Source: a virus | DNA length: 44,607 bases | IMG/VR virus record: IMGVR_UViG_3300020172_001934 | Span: 1 to 44,607 of that record | Strand: one strand, 5' to 3' | In this document: one piece after another, positions 1 to 8,091 of the stretch | Layout of the letters: every line of letters starts with the position of its first letter | How positions within the stretch are numbered: the first letter of the stretch is position 1 | The notes under the pieces: model-generated | Databases searched by the model: none | Told to the model about the DNA's origin: nothing | Seen by the model: the letters and a program-made list of their open reading frames with translations, nothing else | Program-made: the position numbers and the translations under genes

Positions 1-441
1 TGAGGTTTCATTATAAGGGGTACCATAACTTATATTTGTTGAACTATCCACATATGCTACGTATCCTGCGCTAATATCAAAAATTTCATTACCCCAAATT
101 GCTCCCCAAAATGATGTTGGATTAAATGAAGCAATCACTTCAACTGTTACAGTAGATGAAATGTTGACTGGATTTGAAGCAATATTGTAAGGAACACTAA
201 TATAATCCGTACCATTTCCATCCTGATTGTTTAGTCTTATGCCACCACCGTTGTTTGACACATACGATGGTGAACCTTGAAGTGTCGCATTACGACCATT
301 GCCACTAGAATCAGTCCATGTTGAACCAGTTGATGGTGCAGTTGCTAAATTAAATTGCAGACCTGAAGTTACAATTCCGCCCCCGCCTCCAGCAGTGTCT
401 TGCAGATTCATTCCCCGTAAGTTGATGCCTTGGATGTTCAT
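1..441 (-). CDS. LamG/concanavalin-like structural protein, 3' end outside window
   Basis: An open frame of 147 codons runs from an ATG at 441 off the left edge, so only the N-terminus is present. After a Gly-rich stretch (residues about 17-21) comes a pattern typical of LamG/concanavalin-like lectin domains of phage tail proteins: GLQFNLA, then a Ser/Thr-rich linker, then WTDSSGNGRNATLQG. The remainder is beta-rich and hydrophilic. The ATG overlaps the stop of the upstream gene by four bases (ATGA), which supports this start and co-transcription. Likely role: tail fibre or other virion surface protein that binds glycans. The family reading comes from motif resemblance; the exact virion location is inference. 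Confidence 0.6.
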   Translation of the reverse strand, partial: MNIQGINLRGMNLQDTAGGGGGIVTSGLQFNLATAPSTGSTWTDSSGNGRNATLQGSPSYVSNNGGGIRLNNQDGNGTDYISVPYNIASNPVNISSTVTVEVIASFNPTSFWGAIWGNEIFDISAGYVAYVDSSTNISYGTPYNETS

Positions 442-2351
442 CTAGGATTGTTTCTAGCTAGATTTGACGCAGCAAATCCTCCGGGCATACGACTCACTGC
501 CTTGGCATAGCCTGCAGGTGTGGCCATGACCCAACCTTCTTGTCCAGGATGCTGTAGATCTAATTGCTGCAAGATATCCATTTTGAGATCATGCAACAAC
601 ATCCACAGGGTAAAGGCAGCGCTCATACCAGTTTGATTTGATGTGGGGCTCTGCAGATATTCCACAATGTTTTTGAATTTGCTGGGAGTCACTGACTCCT
701 GTAACCATTCCAAGAAGCCCGGCAATAAATTATCAAAGCCTTGTCCAGCACGTACTCGTGTGTTGATGTAGTCCACACAGAGCTTGGCCAGGTCAGTGAT
801 TTTCTGTGCTCGCAGTTCCACGGGATTGAACAATGTATTGATGGCTGCACCGTGTTGTGTGATCACTTGTTTGATCTGTTTGACCAATGCTGTGTTGGGC
901 CGCAACGACTTTGCTGAGATAGGTGGAATCAACAACAGTCCCGGCACTGGTTTAAACTTAATACCTGACAGTGGTTGCTTGGCGGATCCTTGATCAGCAT
1001 ACATGGTGTGCATGGCAACGCCAATGTTGCTCTGTGCAATCTGTTTACCAAGATCACTGTTCAAGGGAATACGATACAACACTTCGTTGGGCTGAAACAC
1101 AGCATTGCCGGCTTCCTCTCGCCACTCTTGCTGGGGATAGAACAGCAAATCACCTTTGACATAGCCACGCTGCGTCTTGGGGAACGCTGCTTCCAGGGCA
1201 GGCCACAATGTGGTATAGATAGGTGCCAGTGTCTCCACACGGGTAGCCGCGTTGCCTTTTGCAGCAGCAGCATCATCCCTACGTTGCATGTCTTTGACAA
1301 TGGCTCGGGGACTGGTAAACATACCATCATAGGTCTTGGCATCAAATCCTGATCCATCTGTCAGCACAAACTCACCGGTGTCGGGCTTGCGCCCAAACAC
1401 CACAGCAGGTTTTCCGTCCCACTTGGCAGTGGTGGTGCCAGCAGTGTCTTGGGCAGCGGCTGCAATAATTTGCAAGGCTTCTTGTGCGCCTGTGGTGCCT
1501 TTGCGAAATACCAAATCTTCAATGTGTTCAATACCTTTGGCACGGCCGCCCACAGAGTCAGTTTCACGTATCTGACGATCTTCTATCAAGGCATACATGC
1601 CTTGGTTCACAATTCTATCACGCAGGCGTGCCAGGAAGTTTACTTCATCTTCTTGTACCGTGGTGGGAGGTTGATATCCATCCTTGGCCAGCACAGCTTC
1701 AAAGTCTGCGACCTTGGCCGCACGATCCTGGTCCTTGGCCAGGGCTGTGTAAATGCTTTCAACGTTCTTGAGATTCTCTCTAGTGGCCTTGGGACCTAGC
1801 AACATCCGCGCTGCTTCGTCGGCATCCTGAGTCAACTGTTCGTTGCTGGCACGACTGAACACACCATTACTGCCAACTTTCAATCCCAATTGCTTGGCCA
1901 CTGAACTCATCAAGATGTTTCTGTACATGCCTTTGTAGGAGGAATCCTCGCCGCCGGCATAAAAGAATGTACCCCAGTCCAAGTTAGGGAAGAACATAAA
2001 GTCTGTTTGTACATAGCCTAGATCTGGACGTCCGGTGATGGGAGTACGCAAATGTACCTCGCCACCTTTTTTGACCCACTCTTTGGGATCTAGTTTGTGA
2101 CTCTGTGCCCAGGCAGTGAGTTTGGCAGCCAGTTGTTCTTTGCTGATTTCACTTAGGTCCACTGCCAAGTCTAGATCGCCGGAGTCAGGCTTCCGTCCTG
2201 TGCTGCCCAGCCAACGCTCACGTGGGAATTCCAAGCCAGTGACTTGTTCTATCCACTGCACAGTTGTGGGGATATCGGCTTGCTTAATGCGGCCAGTAAG
2301 TGGATTACCGTCAGCATCTTTGAATACATTGCCACCTTCTAATAATCTCAT
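438..2351 (-). CDS. Protein with nucleotidyltransferase-like and ligase-like motifs
   Basis: A 637-residue protein with two enzyme-like signatures. Near the N-terminus, G49-S50 followed by D59-x-D61 and a later Asp in VQTDF (about residue 117) match the polymerase-beta-type nucleotidyltransferase pattern. In the middle, TAKWDGKPAVVFG (K310-x-D-G) matches motif I of covalent nucleotidyltransferases (ATP-dependent ligases, capping enzymes). YVKGDLLF (about 397-404) and GIKFKP (about 464-469) could be later motifs of that fold. I recall similar KWDG proteins of unknown function in marine T4-like phages. It sits between two structural-type genes with 4-base overlaps at both ends, so it may be late-expressed. 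Function is unknown; RNA/DNA repair or adenylylation of a partner is inference. Confidence 0.6.
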   Translation of the reverse strand: MRLLEGGNVFKDADGNPLTGRIKQADIPTTVQWIEQVTGLEFPRERWLGSTGRKPDSGDLDLAVDLSEISKEQLAAKLTAWAQSHKLDPKEWVKKGGEVHLRTPITGRPDLGYVQTDFMFFPNLDWGTFFYAGGEDSSYKGMYRNILMSSVAKQLGLKVGSNGVFSRASNEQLTQDADEAARMLLGPKATRENLKNVESIYTALAKDQDRAAKVADFEAVLAKDGYQPPTTVQEDEVNFLARLRDRIVNQGMYALIEDRQIRETDSVGGRAKGIEHIEDLVFRKGTTGAQEALQIIAAAAQDTAGTTTAKWDGKPAVVFGRKPDTGEFVLTDGSGFDAKTYDGMFTSPRAIVKDMQRRDDAAAAKGNAATRVETLAPIYTTLWPALEAAFPKTQRGYVKGDLLFYPQQEWREEAGNAVFQPNEVLYRIPLNSDLGKQIAQSNIGVAMHTMYADQGSAKQPLSGIKFKPVPGLLLIPPISAKSLRPNTALVKQIKQVITQHGAAINTLFNPVELRAQKITDLAKLCVDYINTRVRAGQGFDNLLPGFLEWLQESVTPSKFKNIVEYLQSPTSNQTGMSAAFTLWMLLHDLKMDILQQLDLQHPGQEGWVMATPAGYAKAVSRMPGGFAASNLARNNPR

Positions 2352-3061
2352 ATCAACAATCCCATTCCTGACAACAAAGCATTAACAGCTTGATTGCTTG
2401 TAGCCGGTACCCTTGTGGTTTGTCCTGCTGGCCATACCTGTTGTAACTCTCTGATTCCTGGTGCCAGGGTCTGTAAGTGAGCCTGCGCCTGTGGAGTCAA
2501 CTGAGTCGCTTGTTGAGCTGTTGTTTGAATTTGGGTTGCTGCTCCTCGTCCGGTCACTGGCCTGGTTGTTTGTGCATTTTGTATAGCTGTTATCAACGTT
2601 GGCCAATCAGCTGCTAATTGGTCCCATTTTTTCATATCAGCTGGAGTTGATAGAGACCCAAGGCCACTGGTTTTATAAGCAATTTTTCTTATTTGATTAT
2701 CAACTTTTGGGTCAGAAATCTGCTGCCCTCGTAAAAGTCTATTTTGTACATAGTCACGCAACATAGCTTCAATGTCTGTTCTGTTCCAATTTTGTGTGTT
2801 GTACTTGAAGTTAGCCAGGCGAGTCATGACACCTTTGCGCCAGTTTTGATCAGCTTGTTTGGCTGCTTTTGCATAGAGATCGCTTGTAAGCTGATTGGCA
2901 ACAGCTTTTTCCTGTCCCACTGCTGCCACTGGTCCCACACGTTCCTGACCTGGATTCATTATAGCCTGCTTGACCATTCCACCCAAAGCTCCAGGTATTG
3001 CACTGAAGTTGACTTCATCAAGTTTTTGGGCCTTGAGGCGTGTTATTTCATGAATCTCCAT
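2348..3061 (-). CDS. Unknown protein, possible virion component
   Basis: I place the start at the ATG at 3061 (protein beginning MEIHEITRLK), because the longer frame from 3115 would run far into the preceding gene. The 14-base overlap left by the shorter start suits this gene cluster. The product is about 237 residues with no enzyme motif. A Gly/Ala segment (SAIPGALGGMVKQAI) lies near the N-terminus, an alpha-helical charged middle follows, and the C-terminal half is rich in Thr, Gln and Ala. That composition and the position downstream of a late-type promoter fit a minor virion protein. Family not recognised. Confidence 0.6.
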   Translation of the reverse strand: MEIHEITRLKAQKLDEVNFSAIPGALGGMVKQAIMNPGQERVGPVAAVGQEKAVANQLTSDLYAKAAKQADQNWRKGVMTRLANFKYNTQNWNRTDIEAMLRDYVQNRLLRGQQISDPKVDNQIRKIAYKTSGLGSLSTPADMKKWDQLAADWPTLITAIQNAQTTRPVTGRGAATQIQTTAQQATQLTPQAQAHLQTLAPGIRELQQVWPAGQTTRVPATSNQAVNALLSGMGLLI

Positions 3062-3296
3062 CGGTTTTCCTAACTGTACGAGTGAATTTATTGGGGTCAC
3101 GAAACTTGATGGCATTCAAGAACTTGCGCTGTAGATTCTCAGCTTGCTCGGGCTCAAAGTTTTCTTCAATTTGTTCCATGAGACGTATGGCTGATGTAAT
3201 GATATTGTCAGCACGATTTTCCAGCACATGTCGGCGATCACGCTCAACATACATGGAGTTTAATTCTTCTAATATGCTGCGTGTCTTTTTTTGCAT
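3048..3296 (-). CDS. Small conserved-type phage protein, unknown function
   Basis: An 82-residue, highly charged, mostly helical protein starting MQKKTRSILEEL and containing YVERDRRHVLENRADNII. I recall similar short proteins in marine T4-like phages, always without a function. It is the first gene of the leftward cluster that continues to the window edge. A late-type box lies 22 bases upstream of the ATG, and AAGG about 11 bases upstream is a weak ribosome site. No membrane segment or enzyme motif is visible. Confidence 0.65.
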   Translation of the reverse strand: MQKKTRSILEELNSMYVERDRRHVLENRADNIITSAIRLMEQIEENFEPEQAENLQRKFLNAIKFRDPNKFTRTVRKTDGDS

Positions 3297-3318
3297 CAGA
3301 GTATATGACCTTTTGAAT

Positions 3319-3326
3319 TATTTATT
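3319..3326 (-). promoter_or_regulatory. Late-type promoter box AATAAATA
   Basis: The minus-strand octamer AATAAATA matches the NATAAATA late-promoter form of T4-like phages. It is 22 bases upstream of the ATG at 3296 in a non-coding gap, facing the structural-type cluster. The predicted RNA start is near 3313. Confidence 0.55.
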
Positions 3327-3337
3327 GTTAATTTGAT

Positions 3338-3388
3338 TTGTAATATAACTTGAAATTATTTAATATACGTACATTTATCAATTAAATA
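3338..3388 (+). promoter_or_regulatory. Possible promoter region for the plus-strand gene at 3399
   Basis: This AT-rich gap holds two weak candidates on the plus strand. One is TTGTAA (3338-3343) and TAATAT (3361-3366) separated by 17 bases. The other is ATTAAATA (3381-3388), one mismatch from the late box, ten bases before the ATG. Neither is strong and AT-rich sequence makes chance matches likely. No clear ribosome site precedes the ATG. Confidence 0.25.
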
Positions 3389-3398
3389 TCGCATCATT

Positions 3399-4193
3399 AT
3401 GACTGCCCCAACAAAAACTCTCTATCAACTCAATGACGAATTTCTTAACACCATTCGTGATCGCTGGTTCTCGCAGCCGCAGCAGCGAATCAGCAAAGCT
3501 GAATTTGAATCCGCTGCAGCCAAATGGTTTTTGTCCACTAAAATAAACAACATTATTGGCACCGAGCAATTTCCCTGTGTAGATACCATTTTAGGTTGTA
3601 CTCATTTCATTGATTCTTTATTGATCAAACACGGCAAAAATATACAAGTGTTGCCCGGTGACTACAATTATTATAATTTCATGGGCATTGTGCCTACTAC
3701 ACTGGGATCGCTGCGGGAGAATACACCACTGATAGTAAGCTTGCCCAATTGGCAATATGCTGACATACGCCCGGATTGGGCAGCAGTGCTGCAAGAATGC
3801 GAACGAAAAAACATAGACATACATGTGGACATGGCCTGGATTCCAGTGTGCCGTGACATTGAATTAGATCTTGGCCATCCCAATATCAAATCATTTGCCA
3901 TGAGCTTTAGCAAGTACAGCATGGAATGGAATAGAATTGGAATTAGATGGAGTCGTCAACGCACCATGGACTCCATAACTGTGTTCAATCATTATCAGGG
4001 CTATGCCAACGAAGCTACTATTTCTTGTGGTCACTATATTTTAAACAATCTATCAAGGGATTATGCCTGGGAACAGTATGGAAGTAAACATTATGCAGTG
4101 TGTGAGCAGCATGATCTTCGGCCCAGCAAAGTGATTCATGTGGCACACGATCATTCCGGAGTAGTGGGCATTGCAGGATTACTGCTTGGGTAA
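3399..4193 (+). CDS. Reduced PLP-dependent aminotransferase-like protein
   Basis: A 264-residue protein with the landmarks of fold-type I PLP enzymes in order. It has a GDYNYYNF segment (87-94) where the substrate Tyr is expected, IDIHVDMAW (139-147) like the Asp-x-Ala-Tyr cofactor strand, and AMSFSKYS with K172 as candidate Schiff-base lysine. R183 in GIRW lies eleven residues later, as in the SK...RxG motif. Class I/II aminotransferases usually have about 350-400 residues; here the C-terminal small domain is shortened and its substrate Arg is not obvious. It stands alone on the plus strand and overlaps the convergent oxygenase by 15 bases. Possible roles are amino-sugar formation for the glycan island or amino-acid metabolism; both are inference. 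Confidence 0.65.
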   Translation: MTAPTKTLYQLNDEFLNTIRDRWFSQPQQRISKAEFESAAAKWFLSTKINNIIGTEQFPCVDTILGCTHFIDSLLIKHGKNIQVLPGDYNYYNFMGIVPTTLGSLRENTPLIVSLPNWQYADIRPDWAAVLQECERKNIDIHVDMAWIPVCRDIELDLGHPNIKSFAMSFSKYSMEWNRIGIRWSRQRTMDSITVFNHYQGYANEATISCGHYILNNLSRDYAWEQYGSKHYAVCEQHDLRPSKVIHVAHDHSGVVGIAGLLLG

Positions 4194-4775
4194 CTGACTC
4201 CAGTGTGCATAGAAACTGTATCTCAATACTCCTGCGGGCACTGCCATGGTGCTGCAATGCGGCACCGAATGATTCACTGACACATAGCCAGTGTTATGAT
4301 AATGTGGAATTACATAGGTAATTGTGTCGCCGGCTGTGACAAAGAACGTTGTGCCACAATGTGACGGAGCATCAAACAAATAGATTTGCACAGCAACATC
4401 AATAACAGGATTGTCTGTGTGTTCTTGTATTTGGTAACCCGAGGAATCTCGCCAGATCTGTATGCCATGAAAATGCAAGGGCATGCCAAATTTTTGGGAA
4501 ATTAACTGTGTGTTGTTGTCACAGACTTCGTGTAGTTCTTCAATGATCGAATCTGTTTCCCAAGATATTTTGCGTCGTGGTAAATCTTCTTGCCAGGGCA
4601 CTGGCTGCCAAGCTGACTCATCTAGTGTGGCAATATACTGTCTGAGCTTGACCCAAGCTGCTTCATCACAAAAATTCTGTATATGCCAAAGATCGGGTGT
4701 TGGAGTAGGCCACAGTGCTGCAATGGCCTGTGCTGCAGTTTTGGAGTTTTGTTGAATTAGTTGATAGTCAAGCAT
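4179..4775 (-). CDS. 2OG-Fe(II) oxygenase family protein
   Basis: A 198-residue protein with the double-stranded beta-helix iron triad. H119-x-D121 lies in QEHTDNP, a distal His in VNHSVPH (H169 or H173), and R185 in LRYSFYAHW for 2-oxoglutarate binding. Spacing fits the prolyl-hydroxylase-like branch. Phages often carry such oxygenases; known members of the superfamily hydroxylate proteins, nucleic acids or small molecules. The gene begins one base from the end of the gp41 helicase gene (TGATG), so it is probably the last gene of the replication transcript. The substrate cannot be read from sequence. Confidence 0.8.
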   Translation of the reverse strand: MLDYQLIQQNSKTAAQAIAALWPTPTPDLWHIQNFCDEAAWVKLRQYIATLDESAWQPVPWQEDLPRRKISWETDSIIEELHEVCDNNTQLISQKFGMPLHFHGIQIWRDSSGYQIQEHTDNPVIDVAVQIYLFDAPSHCGTTFFVTAGDTITYVIPHYHNTGYVSVNHSVPHCSTMAVPAGVLRYSFYAHWSQLPKQ

Positions 4776-6208
4776 CAGCCGCTTTTGATTTTACCCAGCA
4801 GTTGTTTGAGTTTTGCACTCTGCACGTCGGCATCAATACGTGGTGTATCCACTCGAGGCTGCGCACGAATCATTGGTGGTGGCGATTTAGTTTCTTCGTC
4901 GCTGTCTGTGACTGTGCTACGTGCTTTGATTGAATCCATGATTGCACTGGGCTTGCGGAATGCACTGGCTGCGGCGTCATCAATTCCAGGATCAGTGATG
5001 CGCATGGTTTCAATGTTGTAGTCTAAGTCAATCTTTTGTCCTACACCAGTTGAACTGCGCGACTTCATACATTGTATCTGATACTTGCCACGCTCTTTCA
5101 TTGCACGACTGGTAAAGATACCAAACACATTATCTGCTGTGTTAATCTTAGATATACCACCCGAGATATGGCTATGATCAAATTCAATTTCTTCCACAGC
5201 CGAACGATTCAACTGTGATGCTGTGACCATTAATATACCCAGCTCTTTGGCCAAGTTACGTAGTTCTTCACTCACATACTTGTCCTTGACAAACAAGTCA
5301 TTGGGGCTGACTTTGGCACTCACCGGCATCAGCAAATCCAAATAGTCAATCATCATAAAGTCCACACGTATGCCTGTTTGTATCTGCACTTCTTTGAGAT
5401 AACTGCGTATGTCATTGACATTGCTCTGTGCTGGCATGCCCTTGACTCTATACTGTCCAGACTTTTTACTCACTAGCTTGACTTTGAGTGTTGTGGTGTC
5501 AACGTCCCGGCGTATGTCCTTGGTACTCATGCCAGTCAACATAGCATCAGTTCTCAACGATGTGAGTTCTTCACTAAGTTCCAGCGTAATGTAGACTCCG
5601 CTGAGTCCGGACTGCAACCAGTTCAGCGCAATGTTCATCATCACCAAGCTCTTACCTGATCCTGAACCACCGGCAAAGATGTTTAGTTCACCTCTACTGA
5701 ATCCACCATACAACAAGCGATCCATCTGTGGCCAACCTGTTGATACTTGTCCACCACTGTTGAAATATCTATTGATACGACCTGTGGGATCATCAAAATA
5801 GTCTGTGCCCATGTCCTTGGTCAGGCTAATCTGTACTGCATCCTTGATGAGTTTCTCCACAGGATCATAGTCGCCCTTTTCCAACAAGTCTGCGGCTTTT
5901 AAAATTGCACGTTCCAGTTCCTGACGTCGGGTAAATGCTTCAAACTCCGACATGAACCATTCAAAGTGTCCCTCGTTGAGGTCATCAATGGGCCGGAGTT
6001 GAATGCCTGTTGTGGCTGCTATCTGTGTACGCTCTGGTAGTGTTTTGTGTTGGTCGCTGTGTGCTTTGATAAACTCAGCTGCGGGTCTTAGACTGCGATC
6101 AAAGTTCTGTGGATTATAGATGTTTTGAACGCGAACATAGCTCTGCGCATCCTCCAGCATCATTTCCAAAAACAATTTTTGTACGTCTAGATTATAATCT
6201 TTTATCAT
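4775..6208 (-). CDS. 41: Replicative DNA helicase, T4 gp41-like
   Basis: A 477-residue DnaB/RecA-fold helicase that unwinds DNA ahead of the phage replisome with the primase. The N-terminal domain (about 1-130) is helical. A GGFSRGEL segment leads into Walker A, AGGSGSGKS (about 179-187). VDFMMIDYLDLLMP is the Walker B strand, and the ASQLNRSAVEE stretch is the usual H3-like region of DnaB helicases. Length matches T4 gp41 (475). The C-terminal 60 residues are Ser/Pro/Arg-rich, perhaps a flexible tail. Its ATG overlaps the stop of the radical SAM gene (ATGA), placing that enzyme between helicase and primase in one transcript. Confidence 0.93.
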   Translation of the reverse strand: MIKDYNLDVQKLFLEMMLEDAQSYVRVQNIYNPQNFDRSLRPAAEFIKAHSDQHKTLPERTQIAATTGIQLRPIDDLNEGHFEWFMSEFEAFTRRQELERAILKAADLLEKGDYDPVEKLIKDAVQISLTKDMGTDYFDDPTGRINRYFNSGGQVSTGWPQMDRLLYGGFSRGELNIFAGGSGSGKSLVMMNIALNWLQSGLSGVYITLELSEELTSLRTDAMLTGMSTKDIRRDVDTTTLKVKLVSKKSGQYRVKGMPAQSNVNDIRSYLKEVQIQTGIRVDFMMIDYLDLLMPVSAKVSPNDLFVKDKYVSEELRNLAKELGILMVTASQLNRSAVEEIEFDHSHISGGISKINTADNVFGIFTSRAMKERGKYQIQCMKSRSSTGVGQKIDLDYNIETMRITDPGIDDAAASAFRKPSAIMDSIKARSTVTDSDEETKSPPPMIRAQPRVDTPRIDADVQSAKLKQLLGKIKSG

Positions 6209-8091
6209 AGTGTTGGTATCGCACCCAAGATGTACCTCTGTGCTTGAAAAATCTCCCCTGAGTGTCTATATAGCATGAATAGTTTGATTACGCCATCAAT
6301 GTCCGTGGTCTTTATATTTTTCCGATAGTCATACATTGATAATCCATACCAACTGTGAGTTTGGAAATTGTCGCAGTGTACAGCCAACTTGTCATCTTTT
6401 GCAACTACATTATACGGCACATTGTACTGTGATTGCAACCATCGCATTAGAGGTTGGGTAAATCTACTGTGTTCTGCAAATGCCAAGGCCACAAAGTACC
6501 AACTACCATATATTTTTGATTTGTCTATTTCAAATCCACACATTGTGATGTCATCACTGACAATCTGATCCCATTGTTGCTGCACCTGTTGATAAAATAG
6601 TGTTGTGACAAAAAAGTGTTCGTAAATGGATTGTACAAGACTGCCAAAACTCATGTCATGATGTTGCTGTATCCATTGGAATGTTTGTTGATAATAACCA
6701 CCTTGTACCACCAAGTTGTAAAAACTAGTGCTCAGTAACATCTGTAGATATTGTTTCTGTGTGTAGGAATTAGTTTTGATTACTACTTCATACTCTGCGC
6801 CAGTTTCATCATAGAACCAACCATTTTGCTTGCTGATAGTTTCAATACCAAATTGCCGACGATAGTCTGCAGCATAGGCCGGAGCTTCGGGCAGCAATAA
6901 CCAAGGATACCATTGAATGGAAAGTTTATCTTTGGCAAAAACTGAGAGCTCATGATAAAACTTATCCACTGTAATACCCGGCAATCCTAGAATTATTTCT
7001 CCGTACATGGGAATTTTTCTGTGTTGTGCAATTGGTTCAAATGTCTCAATCTGCTGATTATAGGGAATGTTGATCCTATCTATGTTCTTTAACACCACAG
7101 AATCTAAACTTTGTATGCTGATTTTAATTTCATCATGATGGCTGAGGTGATGTTCTAAATCTATTTCCACAATGCGACGCACATCGTCTAAGCGATTTAC
7201 AGTTTTAGCAAACCCACCGTAGAATACTTTGAAATCAAAATTAGCAATGTATTTGATAATTTCTATGTCGCGTTCTCCATAGATGCCAAAGTTAGCATCA
7301 GCTAGATACAACATGTGTAGATTCAACGAAGCCAGGGCACTGACATCTTGTTTGACTCTGTCTACATTTTTCTTTATCACTGTTGTGGCAATGCCACCGC
7401 CCCAGTCACAGTAAGTGCATCCATACGGACAACCGCGTGTGGTCTCAAGGATGCTCATTAATCTGCTGCGGGGAGATACTTGATTTTTGTATTCAATAAA
7501 CTTGGATATCCCATCGTATTGGCTGGAAAATGCTGCCCAATCATAATCAAAATCTTTTTTCTTGTCGCGTTGCATGGTTCTTGAACTTGCAGCAATCAAA
7601 CGTGATTGCCCACGGGGGTATCGTATATCAGTGACCTGTGCCCAGTCAATTACGCCATTATGATAATTGTCTAACATTTCCTGGAAGCAAAGTTCGCCAT
7701 AACATTCCCCGGGCAAACTGGCATCAATATAAGGGTGCCGACGAAACCACTCAACGTCATGTTTGAAGTTTTGATGCGGTCCTCCAGTTACAACAATACA
7801 CTGGGGCGCAACTTCTTTAATCCAGGCAGCAATGCGCAAACTTAGTCTATAATTCCAAACATACAAGCTCATTGCAAATATGTCAGGCTGATGCTCTAAA
7901 AACAATTCTTTGATACGGGCTTCGTTGTCAACATCATAGATGTCAAAATAAGGTAGTATCCACTGCCATTGATCACAGTGAGCACCATTGCGCTCATAAT
8001 ATGTTTTGGCACTGGCCCAGAGCACCGGTAACCAGATGTCATCGGAGAATCTAGGAAGGTTACAGACCACTATTTTGTGTTTTTGATCCAT
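6205..8091 (-). CDS. Cobalamin-binding-type radical SAM enzyme
   Basis: The protein has an N-terminal Rossmann-like region (about 1-150) with TGGPHQN and the conserved SLPGEC...GE segment of B12-dependent (class B) radical SAM enzymes. The radical SAM core follows, with TTRGCPYGCTYCDWGGG providing the Cx3Cx2C cluster ligands at about residue 223, and a long C-terminal region about 200 residues beyond the barrel. The cobalamin lower-ligand motif DxHxxG is not evident, which is common in this group. I prefer the ATG at 8091 over the TTG at 8097. It overlaps the primase gene by 32 bases and the helicase by four. Such enzymes methylate or rearrange unactivated carbons; the substrate here is unknown. 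Modification of DNA bases or of a glycan are both open. Confidence 0.85.
   Translation of the reverse strand: MDQKHKIVVCNLPRFSDDIWLPVLWASAKTYYERNGAHCDQWQWILPYFDIYDVDNEARIKELFLEHQPDIFAMSLYVWNYRLSLRIAAWIKEVAPQCIVVTGGPHQNFKHDVEWFRRHPYIDASLPGECYGELCFQEMLDNYHNGVIDWAQVTDIRYPRGQSRLIAASSRTMQRDKKKDFDYDWAAFSSQYDGISKFIEYKNQVSPRSRLMSILETTRGCPYGCTYCDWGGGIATTVIKKNVDRVKQDVSALASLNLHMLYLADANFGIYGERDIEIIKYIANFDFKVFYGGFAKTVNRLDDVRRIVEIDLEHHLSHHDEIKISIQSLDSVVLKNIDRINIPYNQQIETFEPIAQHRKIPMYGEIILGLPGITVDKFYHELSVFAKDKLSIQWYPWLLLPEAPAYAADYRRQFGIETISKQNGWFYDETGAEYEVVIKTNSYTQKQYLQMLLSTSFYNLVVQGGYYQQTFQWIQQHHDMSFGSLVQSIYEHFFVTTLFYQQVQQQWDQIVSDDITMCGFEIDKSKIYGSWYFVALAFAEHSRFTQPLMRWLQSQYNVPYNVVAKDDKLAVHCDNFQTHSWYGLSMYDYRKNIKTTDIDGVIKLFMLYRHSGEIFQAQRYILGAIPTL

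Noticed and set aside
784-1799. Overlapping plus-strand open frames opposite the 637-residue gene
   Set aside because: Composition is Cys/Leu/Ser-rich with no motifs, and the opposite strand carries a protein with coherent nucleotidyltransferase motifs. These are antisense shadows.
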